64,000 bases of DNA from Clostridia bacterium (GCA_024403735.1 JAKSRG010000001.1:124001-188000); one strand, 5' to 3'. Shown: positions 24,015-33,288, counted from the first letter of the stretch. A program made the numbers and translations. The notes: generated by a model not told the origin, from the letters alone.

Positions 24015-25196
24015 ATGTCTAACGAAATGCAGTTAAAGTATGGATGTAATCCAAATCAGAAGCCATCTAGAGTTTACATGAACGATGGTTCAGAACTTCC
24101 AATTGAGGTATTGAATGGTAAGCCAGGTTATATCAACCTTCTTGATGCTTTTAATGGTTGGCAGCTCGTAAAGGAGCTTAAGGCTGCTACAGGTCTTCCA
24201 GCAGCAACATCATTTAAGCACGTTTCTCCAGCTGGTGCAGCTGTAGGTATTCCACTTACAGATGTTCTTAAGAAGATTTATTGGGTAGATGATTTGGGTG
24301 AGCTTTCACCACTTGCTTGCGCTTATGCTAGAGCAAGAGGCGCAGATAGAATGTCATCATTTGGTGATTTCATTTCTCTTTCTGATAAGGTTGACGTATG
24401 CACAGCTAAGATGATTCAGAGAGAAGTATCTGACGGTGTTATTGCTCCTGATTATGAGCTAGAAGCTCTTGAGATTTTGAAGACAAAGAAGAAGGGTAAC
24501 TACGCAATCATTAAGATTGATCCTAATTATGTTCCAGCTCCACTCGAGCACAAGGAAGTATTTGGTGTTACATTTGAGCAGGGTAGAAACGAGCTTGTTA
24601 TCGATGATTCACTTTTCGAGAACATCCCAACAGCTAACAAGAATTTCCCAGCTCAGGCTAAGATGGACCTCATCATCTCACTTATTACTCTTAAGTACAC
24701 ACAGTCAAACTCAGTTTGCTATGTTAAGGATGGTCAGGCAATTGGTATCGGTGCTGGTCAGCAGTCAAGAATTCACTGCACACGTCTTGCTGGTTCTAAG
24801 GCTGATAACTGGTGGCTCCGTCAGTCTCCAGAAGTTCTTAACCTCCCATTCCGTGAGGATATTAAGAGAGCTGATAGAGATAACTCAATCGATCTTTATA
24901 TCGGTGAAGATTATATGGACGTTCTTGCTGAAGGTAAGTGGCAGAACATCTTTACAACAAAGCCAGAAGTATTCACAGCTGAAAAGAAGAGAGCATGGCT
25001 TGATAAGCTCACAGATGTAGCTCTTGGTTCTGATGCATTCTTCCCATTCTCAGATAACATTGAGCGTGGTTACAGAAGTGGTGCTAGATACATTGCTCAG
25101 CCAGGTGGATCTGTTAGAGATGATCTCGTTATTAAGGCTTGTGATGATTTGGGTCTTGCAATGGCATTTACAGGAATTCGTTTGTTCCATCACTAA
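24015..25196 (+). CDS. AICAR transformylase (stand-alone PurH C-terminal activity)
   Basis: A 393-residue protein that covers only the AICARFT part of PurH. The catalytic Lys-His occurs in [13 protein letters not shown] (about 66-78); [61 protein letters not shown] and [12 protein letters not shown] are family signatures. It transfers a formyl group from 10-formyl-THF to AICAR. The N-terminal IMP cyclohydrolase domain is absent and its role is taken by the PurO-type protein encoded 16 bases upstream. A terminator follows. Confidence 0.93.
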   Translation: MSNEMQLKYGCNPNQKPSRVYMNDGSELPIEVLNGKPGYINLLDAFNGWQLVKELKAATGLPAATSFKHVSPAGAAVGIPLTDVLKKIYWVDDLGELSPLACAYARARGADRMSSFGDFISLSDKVDVCTAKMIQREVSDGVIAPDYELEALEILKTKKKGNYAIIKIDPNYVPAPLEHKEVFGVTFEQGRNELVIDDSLFENIPTANKNFPAQAKMDLIISLITLKYTQSNSVCYVKDGQAIGIGAGQQSRIHCTRLAGSKADNWWLRQSPEVLNLPFREDIKRADRDNSIDLYIGEDYMDVLAEGKWQNIFTTKPEVFTAEKKRAWLDKLTDVALGSDAFFPFSDNIERGYRSGARYIAQPGGSVRDDLVIKACDDLGLAMAFTGIRLFHH

Positions 25197-25217
25197 TACT
25201 TAATTAAGTTGATTATT

Positions 25218-25251
25218 AGGGGCTCGCTCGCTAATGAGTGGGCCTCTTTTA
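25218..25251 (+). terminator. Terminator of the purE-to-AICARFT operon
   Basis: AGGGGCTCGCTC (25218-25229) pairs with GAGTGGGCCTCT (25236-25247), 12 bp with three G-U pairs, then TTTT. Confidence 0.8.
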
Positions 25252-25262
25252 AGTAGTAAAAC

Positions 25263-25291
25263 AACGCTATTTGTAGTAAACTACAAACGTT
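25263..25291. promoter_or_regulatory. Inverted repeat upstream of purD
   Basis: TTTGTAG-TAAA-CTACAAA (25270-25287), flanked at a distance by AACG (25263-25266) and CGTT (25288-25291). It is in the short gap between the purine operon terminator and purD and could be an operator. It does not match the enteric PurR box or the Bacillus PurBox as I know them. Confidence 0.45.
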
Positions 25292-25318
25292 ATTATGAAA
25301 CATTTATAGGAGAATACT

Positions 25319-26599
25319 ATGAAGAATATACTTGTAGTTGGTGGCGGCGGAAGAGAGCACGCTATCATTATGAAGCTTTCAGAGAGCTCAAAGGTTGGTA
25401 AGATTTATTGTGCACCAGGTAATGCTGGCATCTCTAAGTTTGCTGAGTGTTACGATGTTAAGGCAACTGATGTTGAGGGTATGGTTAAGCTCGCTAAGGA
25501 ACTTAAGCCTGATATGGTTGTTGTTGCTCCAGATGATCCACTTGTTCTTGGCATGGTTGATGCAATGCAGGCAGAAGGTTTTATGACATTTGGTCCTAAG
25601 GCTAATGCTGCTATTATTGAAGGTTCAAAGGTTTTCTCTAAGGACCTTATGAAGAAATATGATATTCCAACTGCTTATTATGAGGTATTCACAGATAGTG
25701 ATAGTGCCATTGCATATCTTAAGGAGCAGAATTCATATCCTACAGTTATTAAGGCTGATGGTCTTGCTCTTGGTAAGGGTGTAATTATTGCACAGAATGA
25801 GGAAGAAGCTATTACAGCTGTTAAGGAAATGATTGATGATCTTAAGTTTGGTAAGTCATCAAGCCGCGTTGTAATTGAGGAATTCTTAACAGGTCCTGAA
25901 GTATCTGTTCTTGCTTTTACTGATGGTAAGACAATGGTACCAATGATCTCATCAATGGATCATAAGCGTGCGCTTGATGGAGATGAAGGTCTTAATACAG
26001 GTGGTATGGGTACTATTTCTCCAAATCCTTGCTATACAGAAGAACTCGCTAAGGAGAGCATGGAGAAGATTTTCATTCCTACAATGAATGCAATGAATGC
26101 TGAAGGTAGAACATTCGAAGGATGTTTGTACTTTGGTCTTATGATGACACCTAAGGGACCAAAGGTAATTGAGTACAATTGTCGTTTTGGTGACCCTGAG
26201 ACACAGGTTGTTCTTCCAATGCTTGATGGTGATTTGTACGATATCTTTGAGGGTATCTATAATCACACATTGGATCAGGTTGACATTAAGTGGAAAGATG
26301 GCGCTTGTGCATGTGTAATCATGGCTTCTGGTGGATACCCAGAGAGCTATAAGAAGGGTATTGAGATGCATGGTTTTGATGAGAAGGGTCAGGTTGATGG
26401 CTGCTTCGTATATCATGCTGGTACAAAGCTTTCTGATGACGGTAAGTTCCTTACAAATGGTGGACGAGTTATTGGTGTTACATGTAATGCTGATACACTT
26501 GAGAATGCTCTTGCTAAGGCTTATGAAGGTGTTAAGAAGATTGATTTTGAAGGTGCTCACTACCGTAAGGATATTGGTCACAGAGCATTGAATAGATAA
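25319..26599 (+). CDS. purD: Phosphoribosylamine-glycine ligase
   Basis: A 426-residue ATP-grasp enzyme that makes GAR from phosphoribosylamine and glycine. N-terminal VVGGGGREHAI (about 6-15), the ATP-grasp core from PTVIKADGLALGKGV, GPEVSVLAFTDG, KRALDGDEGLNTGGMG, and YNCRFGDPETQ are all present. The length is standard. ATAGGAG precedes the ATG. It has its own transcription unit after the main pur operon, and the NadD-YqeK gene follows 16 bases later. Confidence 0.97.
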   Translation: MKNILVVGGGGREHAIIMKLSESSKVGKIYCAPGNAGISKFAECYDVKATDVEGMVKLAKELKPDMVVVAPDDPLVLGMVDAMQAEGFMTFGPKANAAIIEGSKVFSKDLMKKYDIPTAYYEVFTDSDSAIAYLKEQNSYPTVIKADGLALGKGVIIAQNEEEAITAVKEMIDDLKFGKSSSRVVIEEFLTGPEVSVLAFTDGKTMVPMISSMDHKRALDGDEGLNTGGMGTISPNPCYTEELAKESMEKIFIPTMNAMNAEGRTFEGCLYFGLMMTPKGPKVIEYNCRFGDPETQVVLPMLDGDLYDIFEGIYNHTLDQVDIKWKDGACACVIMASGGYPESYKKGIEMHGFDEKGQVDGCFVYHAGTKLSDDGKFLTNGGRVIGVTCNADTLENALAKAYEGVKKIDFEGAHYRKDIGHRALNR

Positions 26600-26615
26600 T
26601 TTTCTTAGGTGACTT

Positions 26616-27809
26616 ATGAAAGTTGGTTTGTTCGGTGGATCATTTGATCCAATTCATAAAGGGCATATTTCTATAATTGAAGGTGCTCTTAAGAAAATGG
26701 ACTATATCGTAGTTATTCCTTCCGCGCGTAATTCTTTTAAGCGCGGAAGAATACTTAATCCAGCTCCATATCGTTATTATATGACTGTGGATGCGATGGA
26801 AAAATTCGATAATAGAGTTATAGTTTCTGATATAGAATTTAGTATTCCTGGAATTAGCTATACATATCTGACTATTAGCAAGCTTTTGGAAAACAACTAC
26901 CTTAACAATCTTATCGGTACAAAAGAAGATATTGATTTGTTTTGGATTTGTGGTTCAGATATTCTGAAGTCTTTTGATAAATGGCGTAATCCTGAGAAGA
27001 TTTTGGAGAAAACTACTTTATTAGTTGCTAGAAGACCTGGTGAAGATGACACTTTTATAGATGATATTGAACGTCTTCAGAATATGTACAATACGAAGAT
27101 TAAGACATTTAATATCAAGGGTGTTGAGGCAGCTTCTTCTAGTCTTAGAGATGAGCTTGTAGAGAAGAAGATTCAAAATGTAGTATCTGATTTCATTAAA
27201 ACTCATGATTTGTATCTAGAAGTTAATTACTTGGATTATTGTTCTGACAAAGCTATTGAAGAGTTTTACGAATACTGTATTTCTCTATACTTTATTCTTA
27301 GACGTAAAAGACTTTTGCATACTATAAATGTTGCGATTATGTCAGTTAAGTTTGCTGTTCATCATAATATTGATCCAGACAAAGCATTGATAGCAGGTGT
27401 CCTTCATGATTGTGCCAAAGAATTAGATAAAGAAGTGCAATCAAAGTATTCTATGGAGATTGGCGGACCCGATTTTGATGTAGATAAGCTTTGGCATGGT
27501 CCAGCAGGTGTTAAGTATGCTAGAGATGTCTTAAATGTTACTGATGTCGAGATCCTTGATGCAATTAAATATCATACAACTGGTCGTCCTGGTATGACTG
27601 GATTAGATAAAGTTGTATATCTTGCGGATAAACTTGAACCAGCAAGAACCTATGATGATTTGGAAGCTATTCGTATAATAGCTGAGAAAGATTTAGATCA
27701 AGCAATGGTTATTAGTATTAATGAATTCAAAAAGAAATTAATACAAAAGAAAATGGAAATGCATCCGTTGACTCTTGCTTGTTTGAAGGAACTCGGAGAT
27801 AATAAATAA
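26616..27809 (+). CDS. NadD-YqeK fusion: NaMN adenylyltransferase plus HD-domain Ap4A hydrolase
   Basis: A 397-residue two-domain protein. Residues 1 to about 200 are nicotinate-nucleotide adenylyltransferase: GGSFDPIHKGH (7-17), the DLFWICGSDILKSFDKWRNP segment and the SSSLRDEL motif (about 173). From about residue 215 there is a YqeK HD domain: HTINVAIMSVKFA, VLHDCAKELD (HD about 264-265), HGPAGVKYAR and DAIKYHTTGRPGM. NadD makes deamido-NAD; YqeK proteins hydrolyse Ap4A. In B. subtilis they are adjacent separate genes followed by rsfS, as rsfS follows here. Confidence 0.95.
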   Translation: MKVGLFGGSFDPIHKGHISIIEGALKKMDYIVVIPSARNSFKRGRILNPAPYRYYMTVDAMEKFDNRVIVSDIEFSIPGISYTYLTISKLLENNYLNNLIGTKEDIDLFWICGSDILKSFDKWRNPEKILEKTTLLVARRPGEDDTFIDDIERLQNMYNTKIKTFNIKGVEAASSSLRDELVEKKIQNVVSDFIKTHDLYLEVNYLDYCSDKAIEEFYEYCISLYFILRRKRLLHTINVAIMSVKFAVHHNIDPDKALIAGVLHDCAKELDKEVQSKYSMEIGGPDFDVDKLWHGPAGVKYARDVLNVTDVEILDAIKYHTTGRPGMTGLDKVVYLADKLEPARTYDDLEAIRIIAEKDLDQAMVISINEFKKKLIQKKMEMHPLTLACLKELGDNK

Positions 27810-27828
27810 AAAGACATGGAGGAATTTT

Positions 27829-28164
27829 ATGGATAGTAAAGAATTAGCAGATAAGATTGTTGAAATTCTTGATAGCAAGAAGGGTATTGATATTGAAGTT
27901 ATTGATGTAACTGGTAAGACAACTCTTGCTGATTATTTTGTTATTTGTAGCGGTAATTCTACAACACAGATCAAAGCTTTATCTGATGAAGTTGAGTATG
28001 TTTTGAAGAATGAATGCAATATTTATGCTGATCATGTAGAAGGACATAACAGCAATCGTTGGGTTCTTATTGATTTCAAGGATGTTGTTGTTCATGTTTT
28101 CCATCCAGAAGATCGCGCTAACTATGATCTTGAGAAGCTTTGGAATACTAAGGGTTCTAACTGA
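27829..28164 (+). CDS. rsfS: Ribosomal silencing factor
   Basis: A 111-residue RsfS (Iojap/YbeB) protein. It binds ribosomal protein L14 and blocks subunit joining when nutrients are low. Family motifs are DVTGKTTLADYFVICSGNS, HVEGHNSNRWVLIDFKDVVVHVFH and YDLEKLW near the end. ATGGAGGAATT supplies the ribosome-binding site. The gene order nadD-yqeK-rsfS is common in Firmicutes. Confidence 0.96.
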   Translation: MDSKELADKIVEILDSKKGIDIEVIDVTGKTTLADYFVICSGNSTTQIKALSDEVEYVLKNECNIYADHVEGHNSNRWVLIDFKDVVVHVFHPEDRANYDLEKLWNTKGSN

Positions 28165-28237
28165 TTTGTAGTTTTTGTTTTATTTGTCGTTAATATGTGA
28201 TTTTATTATGTGCTACCTTTTATCTAAGAGGTAGCAC

Positions 28238-28927
28238 ATGTCATTTGATAAGAAAAAAGTATACATTTTAGCATTTGGAATAATCATTGCTGGAAGTTTG
28301 ATATATAAGCTGGTATTTAAAGGGATTTTTATCTCATCTGATAAAGATGAGTATATAGTTGATGTTGCTGATGAAACAGAAGTTTCAACTGTTACTGAAG
28401 CACCTGTAGTGACAGAAACTTTTAATAGTGAATATCTTGTTAAATGCCGAGTATATATATGTGGGCAAGTTAATTATCCAGGCGTATATGAAGTTGATAA
28501 CGGAATGCTACTTTGCGATGTAGTTGATATGGCTGGTGGTCTTACTGAATTAGCACCTGTTGAGAATATTAATCTTGTATATGAGATAACGGATAACATT
28601 TCAATTTACATCCCGTCTTATGATGAACTAAGTACACTTACATTTGATTCTAATATAGTTAGGACTAATGAAATAAGTGTATGGGGTAGTAGTTTAGATA
28701 TTGAAGAAAGTACTAGCGAACTAGATACGAGTAGTAATTTAATAAATATCAATACAGCATCAAAAGGTGAGCTTATGACATTACCAGGAATAGGTGATGT
28801 ATTGGCTGATGCAATTATTACATATAGGGGAGATAATCCTTTTAATAGCATTGAGGAATTAAAAGAAGTACCAGGTATTGGTGATGCTAAGTATGCAAAG
28901 GTTAAAGATTATATTTGTACTAGTTAA
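28238..28927 (+). CDS. comEA: ComEA-like DNA-uptake receptor
   Basis: A 229-residue protein with one N-terminal membrane anchor (about residues 8-28), a Thr/Val/Glu linker, an SLBB domain (VYICGQVNYPGVYEV, about 75-130) and a C-terminal double helix-hairpin-helix: NINTASKGELMTLPGIGDVLADAII and IEELKEVPGIGDAKYAKVKDYI. ComEA binds incoming double-stranded DNA outside the membrane during transformation. No comEC or comEB follows; the T-box and thrS come next. comM and dprA homologues at 51.9-54.5 kb are consistent with natural competence capacity. Confidence 0.9.
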   Translation: MSFDKKKVYILAFGIIIAGSLIYKLVFKGIFISSDKDEYIVDVADETEVSTVTEAPVVTETFNSEYLVKCRVYICGQVNYPGVYEVDNGMLLCDVVDMAGGLTELAPVENINLVYEITDNISIYIPSYDELSTLTFDSNIVRTNEISVWGSSLDIEESTSELDTSSNLININTASKGELMTLPGIGDVLADAIITYRGDNPFNSIEELKEVPGIGDAKYAKVKDYICTS

Positions 28928-28967
28928 TATACTTGATTGAATTAATTATTAGGTGTAAACTTGTGTT

Positions 28968-29220
28968 CTAAAAGCGATGACAAGGACACGTGCCTTAGAT
29001 TAGACGTCTACAGAGAATTGAAGTTATTAGCTGAGAGCTTCATAGATAGGATTTATGGTATACAACCTTCGAGCTGCTGGGGTAAATCTATTTCTTAGAG
29101 TAACCTACGCCGTTGAGAGCTACGTTAGTGCTAAATGAGTGGTACGCGAAGATATTATGCGTGCAATATGGGTGGAACCGTGCAACCATGCATCCCATTG
29201 TTTGGGGCATGGTGTTTTTT
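28968..29220 (+). ncRNA. T-box leader of thrS
   Basis: The 347-base gap before thrS holds a T-box. AGCGATGACAAGGACACG (from 28973) is the typical 5' side of stem I with the GA-rich loop. A candidate Thr specifier ACC is at 29103-29105. A stem III (GTACGC 29142-29147 with GCGTGC 29159-29164) precedes the T-box proper TGGGTGGAACCGTG (29169-29182). The terminator pairs ACCATGCATCCCA (29185-29197) with TGGGGCATGGT (29203-29213), then T6. Uncharged tRNA-Thr should favour the antiterminator and read-through into thrS. The exact 5' end is estimated and the specifier choice is by eye. Confidence 0.92.
29185..29220 (+). terminator. T-box regulatory terminator
   Basis: A hairpin 29185-29213 followed by TTTTTT (29215-29220); it competes with the antiterminator formed by the T-box sequence at 29169-29182. 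Confidence 0.9.
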
Positions 29221-29274
29221 ATGCAAAAATACCGTGCTGGAAAACTACCAAAGAAATAATAAGGAGGTACAAAA

Positions 29275-31053
29275 ATGGTAGATTTTAATGATGAAGCTCA
29301 AAGAAAGATGTACAGACACACAACTGCACACGTTATGGCACAGGCAGTAAAGAGATTATGGCCTGACACAAAACTTACTATTGGTCCTGCTATTGACGAT
29401 GGTTTTTACTATGACTTCCAGCATGAAGGAACATTCTCAGTTGAAGATTTGAAGAAGATTGAAGACGAGATGAAGAAGATTATTAAGGAGAATCTCCCAC
29501 TTGAGAGATTTGAACTCCCTAGAGCAGAAGCTGTTAAGTTCATGGAGGAGAGAAACGAGCCATTCAAGGTAGAACTTATTAATGATCTTCCTGATGATGC
29601 AGTTATCTCATTCTATAAGCAGGGTGATTTTGTTGATCTTTGTGCTGGTCCTCATATCGAGAGAACAGGTGAGATTAAAGCATTTAAACTCACATCAACA
29701 TCTGCTTCATATTGGAGAGGTGACTCAAATAGAGAGAGCCTTCAGAGAATTTATGGTACATCATTCCCTAATAAGGATATGCTTAATGAGTATCTTACAA
29801 AGCTTGAAGAAGCTAAGAAGCGTGACCATAACAAGCTTGGTCGTGAACTCGAGTATTTTACAACAGTAGATTACATCGGTCAGGGTCTTCCTATTCTTCT
29901 TCCAAAGGGTACAAAGGTTATCCAGATTCTCCAGAGATGGGTAGAGGACTTGGAAGCATCTAAGGGTTGTATCCTTACAAAGACACCTCTTATGGCTAAG
30001 CGTGATCTTTATAAGATTTCTGGTCACTGGGATCATTATTTGGATGGAATGTTCGTTATGGGTGATCCAGCTGATGAGACAAAGGAGTGTTTTGCTCTTC
30101 GTCCTATGACATGTCCATTCCAGTATCAGGTATACCTTAACAGACAGAGAAGTTATAGAGATCTTCCTATGAGACTTACAGAAACATCAACACTCTTCCG
30201 TAATGAGGATAGTGGTGAGATGCATGGTCTTATCAGAGTTCGTCAGTTCACAATTTCTGAAGGTCACTATATCTTGAGACCTGATCAGCTCGAAGAAGAG
30301 TTCAAGGGATGTTTGGAACTTGCTAAGTACTGTCTTGATACAGTTGGTCTTCTTGATGACTGTACATTCAGATTCTCACAGTGGGATCCAGCTAACCCTA
30401 AGAATAAGTATGAAGGTACAAAAGAGCAGTGGGAAGAGGCTCAGGCTACAATGGGTAAGATCCTTGATAATCTTGGTGTTAAGTACTCAATTGGTATTGA
30501 TGAGGCTGCTTTCTATGGTCCTAAGCTTGATATTCAGTACAAGAATGTATTCGGCAAGGAAGATACACTTGTAACAATTCAGATTGATATGCTTCTTGCT
30601 AAGAAGTTTGGTATGGAATATATCGATGCTGATGGTTCAAAGAAGAATCCTTACATCATTCATAGAACAAGCCTTGGTTGCTATGAGAGAACTCTTGCAT
30701 ATCTTATTGAGAAGTATGCTGGTGTGCTTCCACTTTGGATGGCTCCAGAGCAGGTTAGAATTCTTCCTATCTCTGATAAGCAGGTTGATAAGGCATATGA
30801 GGTTCGTGACTACTTGAGAAGCCGTGGTCTTAGAGCAGAAGTTGACGATAGAAGCGAGAAGGTTGGTAAGAAGATTCGTGAAGCTAGACTTGATAAGCTT
30901 ATCTACTGGTTCGTAATCGGTGATAACGAAGTTGAGAACAATACAGTTGCTGTAAGCTCAAGATTTGAGCAGGGTTCAGAGACACTCTCTGTAGAAGCAG
31001 CTGCTGATAAGCTTCTCGATGAAGTAAAGAATTATGTAAGAAGAGATGTTTAA
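29275..31053 (+). CDS. thrS: Threonyl-tRNA synthetase without TGS domain
   Basis: A 592-residue class II synthetase. It opens directly with the editing domain (HTTAH about 15-19; CAGPH further on), so the N-terminal TGS domain of about 60 residues seen in E. coli and B. subtilis enzymes is missing. The catalytic core keeps three zinc ligands: Cys in RPMTCPFQ (family MNCPGH), His in ISEGH and His in IIHRTSLGCYERTL. The anticodon-binding domain is at the C-terminus (APEQVRILPISDKQ onward). AAGGAGGT precedes the ATG 55 bases after the T-box terminator. Several core positions differ from the E. coli type, suggesting a separate ThrRS branch. Confidence 0.95.
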   Translation: MVDFNDEAQRKMYRHTTAHVMAQAVKRLWPDTKLTIGPAIDDGFYYDFQHEGTFSVEDLKKIEDEMKKIIKENLPLERFELPRAEAVKFMEERNEPFKVELINDLPDDAVISFYKQGDFVDLCAGPHIERTGEIKAFKLTSTSASYWRGDSNRESLQRIYGTSFPNKDMLNEYLTKLEEAKKRDHNKLGRELEYFTTVDYIGQGLPILLPKGTKVIQILQRWVEDLEASKGCILTKTPLMAKRDLYKISGHWDHYLDGMFVMGDPADETKECFALRPMTCPFQYQVYLNRQRSYRDLPMRLTETSTLFRNEDSGEMHGLIRVRQFTISEGHYILRPDQLEEEFKGCLELAKYCLDTVGLLDDCTFRFSQWDPANPKNKYEGTKEQWEEAQATMGKILDNLGVKYSIGIDEAAFYGPKLDIQYKNVFGKEDTLVTIQIDMLLAKKFGMEYIDADGSKKNPYIIHRTSLGCYERTLAYLIEKYAGVLPLWMAPEQVRILPISDKQVDKAYEVRDYLRSRGLRAEVDDRSEKVGKKIREARLDKLIYWFVIGDNEVENNTVAVSSRFEQGSETLSVEAAADKLLDEVKNYVRRDV

Positions 31054-31072
31054 TTCTTATTAACTGAATAAC

Positions 31073-31112
31073 AAAGCGGTATCTGGAGAATGTTCCAGGT
31101 ACCGCTTTTTAC
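31073..31112 (+). terminator. Terminator of thrS
   Basis: AAAGCGGTATCTGGA (31073-31087) pairs with TCCAGGTACCGCTTT (31093-31107) with one G-U pair, then T-run. Confidence 0.92.
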
Positions 31113-31130
31113 ATTGAAAGTATTAAATTC

Positions 31131-31166
31131 CAAAATAAAAAGGCTTCGAAATAATTCGAAGCCTTT
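31131..31166 (-). terminator. Terminator of the acidic lipoprotein gene (minus strand)
   Basis: AAAGGCTTCGAA (31139-31150) and TTCGAAGCCTTT (31155-31166) pair perfectly; the minus strand continues with a T-rich tail (TTTATTTT). Confidence 0.88.
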
Positions 31167-31191
31167 GGAATATTATCGAACAAACTATTAA

Positions 31192-31794
31192 TTAGAGAAG
31201 TTCAGAAGGTGACTCAGAACCAATTGCATCAAAGATAGCATCCATATCCTCGAGAACATCAGCCTTCTTGCTCTCAGCAGATACTGTAAACATAGTAACA
31301 GTAGAACCATCGAGTTCAACAGCCATAAACATCTTAGCATCGTCAAATTCAACTGCTGCCTTGAAGTAGTTGTCATCATCATCTGTCTCAGCATCTAACA
31401 TATCAGCTGATTCTTCAAGTTCATCTACCTGATCGTCAAAGTAGTCTTCAGCTGTATCCTTATCGCTAAATTCGATAGAATAAACAATCAAAGTACCCTT
31501 TTTGTTTTCCTTCATTGCAACAAATACAGACTTGATATCATCCTCATCAATATCCAAAGAGTCAGCAAGATCTTCAAAATTGTCTGAATCCTTCAATGTG
31601 ATGTATACACCACTCTCGAAATCGTCTTCGTAATCGTCTTCAAAATCATCAGGATCAAAATCCTTCTCGTCAACCTTAACGAAATCCTGCTTATCACATG
31701 CCTTAGCGATCTTAGAAGATGCGCTACCGCAACCAGCAAGAGTAAAAGCCATAGCTAAAGTTAAACCAAGTGCGATTAACTTCTTTGTTTTCAT
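31192..31794 (-). CDS. Acidic lipoprotein of unknown function
   Basis: A 200-residue protein with a clear lipoprotein signal (MKTKKLIALGLTLAMAF, lipobox LAGC, Cys about 22). The mature part is highly acidic, with runs such as DPDDFEDDYEDDFES and DAETDDDDNYF, and alternates predicted strands and helices. I do not recognise a named family. It should be anchored on the outer face of the membrane. GGAGGG precedes the ATG on the minus strand. It lies 76 bases downstream of the MATE gene on the same strand and could be read from its transcript. Confidence 0.8.
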   Translation of the reverse strand: MKTKKLIALGLTLAMAFTLAGCGSASSKIAKACDKQDFVKVDEKDFDPDDFEDDYEDDFESGVYITLKDSDNFEDLADSLDIDEDDIKSVFVAMKENKKGTLIVYSIEFSDKDTAEDYFDDQVDELEESADMLDAETDDDDNYFKAAVEFDDAKMFMAVELDGSTVTMFTVSAESKKADVLEDMDAIFDAIGSESPSELL

Positions 31795-31870
31795 AAATAA
31801 TTCCCTCCATCAATTCGAATGTAACTTAATTGTACAAATAGTTCTTTGGTATGTATATCAACAAATATGT

Positions 31871-33235
31871 TTAATTTTTTGTCGATTTGAGTGTCATTTT
31901 TCTATAAACAGTAAAATACATTGTAATAAAACTTGCCGAACCTCCGATTATGTTGGAGATTGGTTCAGCCCAGAATACTCCTGAAATGCTGTTTGTCATA
32001 ACAAGTGGAAGTATAAGGGTGAGAGGTACTACAATGATTATCTTACGGAATATTGAGAAACTAATTGCTGGGAGTCTTTTACCTAAAGCCATAAAAGTTG
32101 ATTGACCTGAGAACTGTAATGACATAAAGATGTAACCCATAAAGTAAATGTTCAAATATGGTGTAGCCATATCAAGAATTGTTTTATCGTTAGTGAACAA
32201 AGATATTAATAGACGAGGGCAGAGAATAACGAATAGCCAAGCTATAGCTGTGTACGCAATGCCTATTATAGTGTTTGATCTGATAGCTGCACGAACTCTA
32301 TCGTAGTTTTTAGCTCCATAATTATGGCCCATTACAGGCTGAGCTCCTGCAATAAGACCACTAACAAATAATCCAAGTATTGCTCTAACTGAATTAATAA
32401 CGGTCATAATCATTACAAAATCATCACCGCCATAGTAAGAAAGTGATTTATTGCACACAATCTGAATAATGCAGTTAGAAGCTTCCATTACGAAATTTGT
32501 TATTCCATAAGACATTATTAGTACAGAAGTCTTGAATTGAAATCCATTTCTAAGTGGTTCGAGTTTAGTATCGCTCTTTGTTGAAAAGATAAACAAGATT
32601 ACCCATATAAAAGAAACGAACTGTGAAATGATGGACGCATAAGCAGCACCTTCAATTCCGAGTTTGAATACGAAGATGAAGATTGGATCAAGGATTGTAT
32701 TAACTAAAGCTCCAGACAGTGTTGTGATCATAGCTGTCATTGGTTTGCCTTGTGCGGAGATATAATAATTCATTCCACTACCAATCATGAGGAATGGTGT
32801 TCCGAGTATGTATATACGTAGATACTTGGAAGCATAGATGTAGGTGTTATCGCTCGCACCTAAAGCGTAGAGAATAGGTTTTGTAGCAATAAGAATAGAC
32901 CCAAGAATGATTAATGAGGAAACTGATAGAAGAATAAATGAATGGTTCATTATATTCTTGGCTTTGGCATGATTACCTTCGCCTCGAGAAATAGAGAATA
33001 GAGGAACACCGCCTAAACCAAACAAAAGGGTAAAAGCGAGGATAATAGAAATAAGTGGAAAACAAATGCCTAATCCAGCAAGGGAATCTTTACCAACACC
33101 TTCTATGTGACCAATGAAAACTCTGTCTTCAATTGAGTATACTAACTGAGCAAGTTGTGCGATGATGAGTGGTACAGCTTGTTTAAGTATAATTACTGTT
33201 ATATTTCCTTGTGTAAAATCTACTCTTTTTCCCAT
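31871..33235 (-). CDS. MATE-family multidrug efflux transporter
   Basis: A 454-residue protein with about 12 hydrophobic helices in two similar halves. It begins with the MATE-like DFTQGNITVIILKQAVPLIIAQLAQLVYSIEDRVFIGH and contains LGIEGAAYASIISQF and GLIAGAQPVMGHNYGAKNYDRV, typical of MATE exporters that use Na+ or H+ gradients. The substrate is unknown. Its upstream region has an AT-rich inverted repeat (33242-33262) next to the start, in the gap shared with the divergent gene at 33331. Confidence 0.93.
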   Translation of the reverse strand: MGKRVDFTQGNITVIILKQAVPLIIAQLAQLVYSIEDRVFIGHIEGVGKDSLAGLGICFPLISIILAFTLLFGLGGVPLFSISRGEGNHAKAKNIMNHSFILLSVSSLIILGSILIATKPILYALGASDNTYIYASKYLRIYILGTPFLMIGSGMNYYISAQGKPMTAMITTLSGALVNTILDPIFIFVFKLGIEGAAYASIISQFVSFIWVILFIFSTKSDTKLEPLRNGFQFKTSVLIMSYGITNFVMEASNCIIQIVCNKSLSYYGGDDFVMIMTVINSVRAILGLFVSGLIAGAQPVMGHNYGAKNYDRVRAAIRSNTIIGIAYTAIAWLFVILCPRLLISLFTNDKTILDMATPYLNIYFMGYIFMSLQFSGQSTFMALGKRLPAISFSIFRKIIIVVPLTLILPLVMTNSISGVFWAEPISNIIGGSASFITMYFTVYRKMTLKSTKN

Positions 33236-33241
33236 AATTAT

Positions 33242-33262
33242 AAATATACATCTTGTATATTT
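33242..33262. promoter_or_regulatory. Inverted repeat at the MATE gene start
   Basis: AAATATAC-ATCTT-GTATATTT, 8 bp arms, directly upstream of the minus-strand ATG of the MATE gene; candidate operator. Confidence 0.4.
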
Positions 33263-33288
33263 ATATTGCTACATATATTGATTGAATA

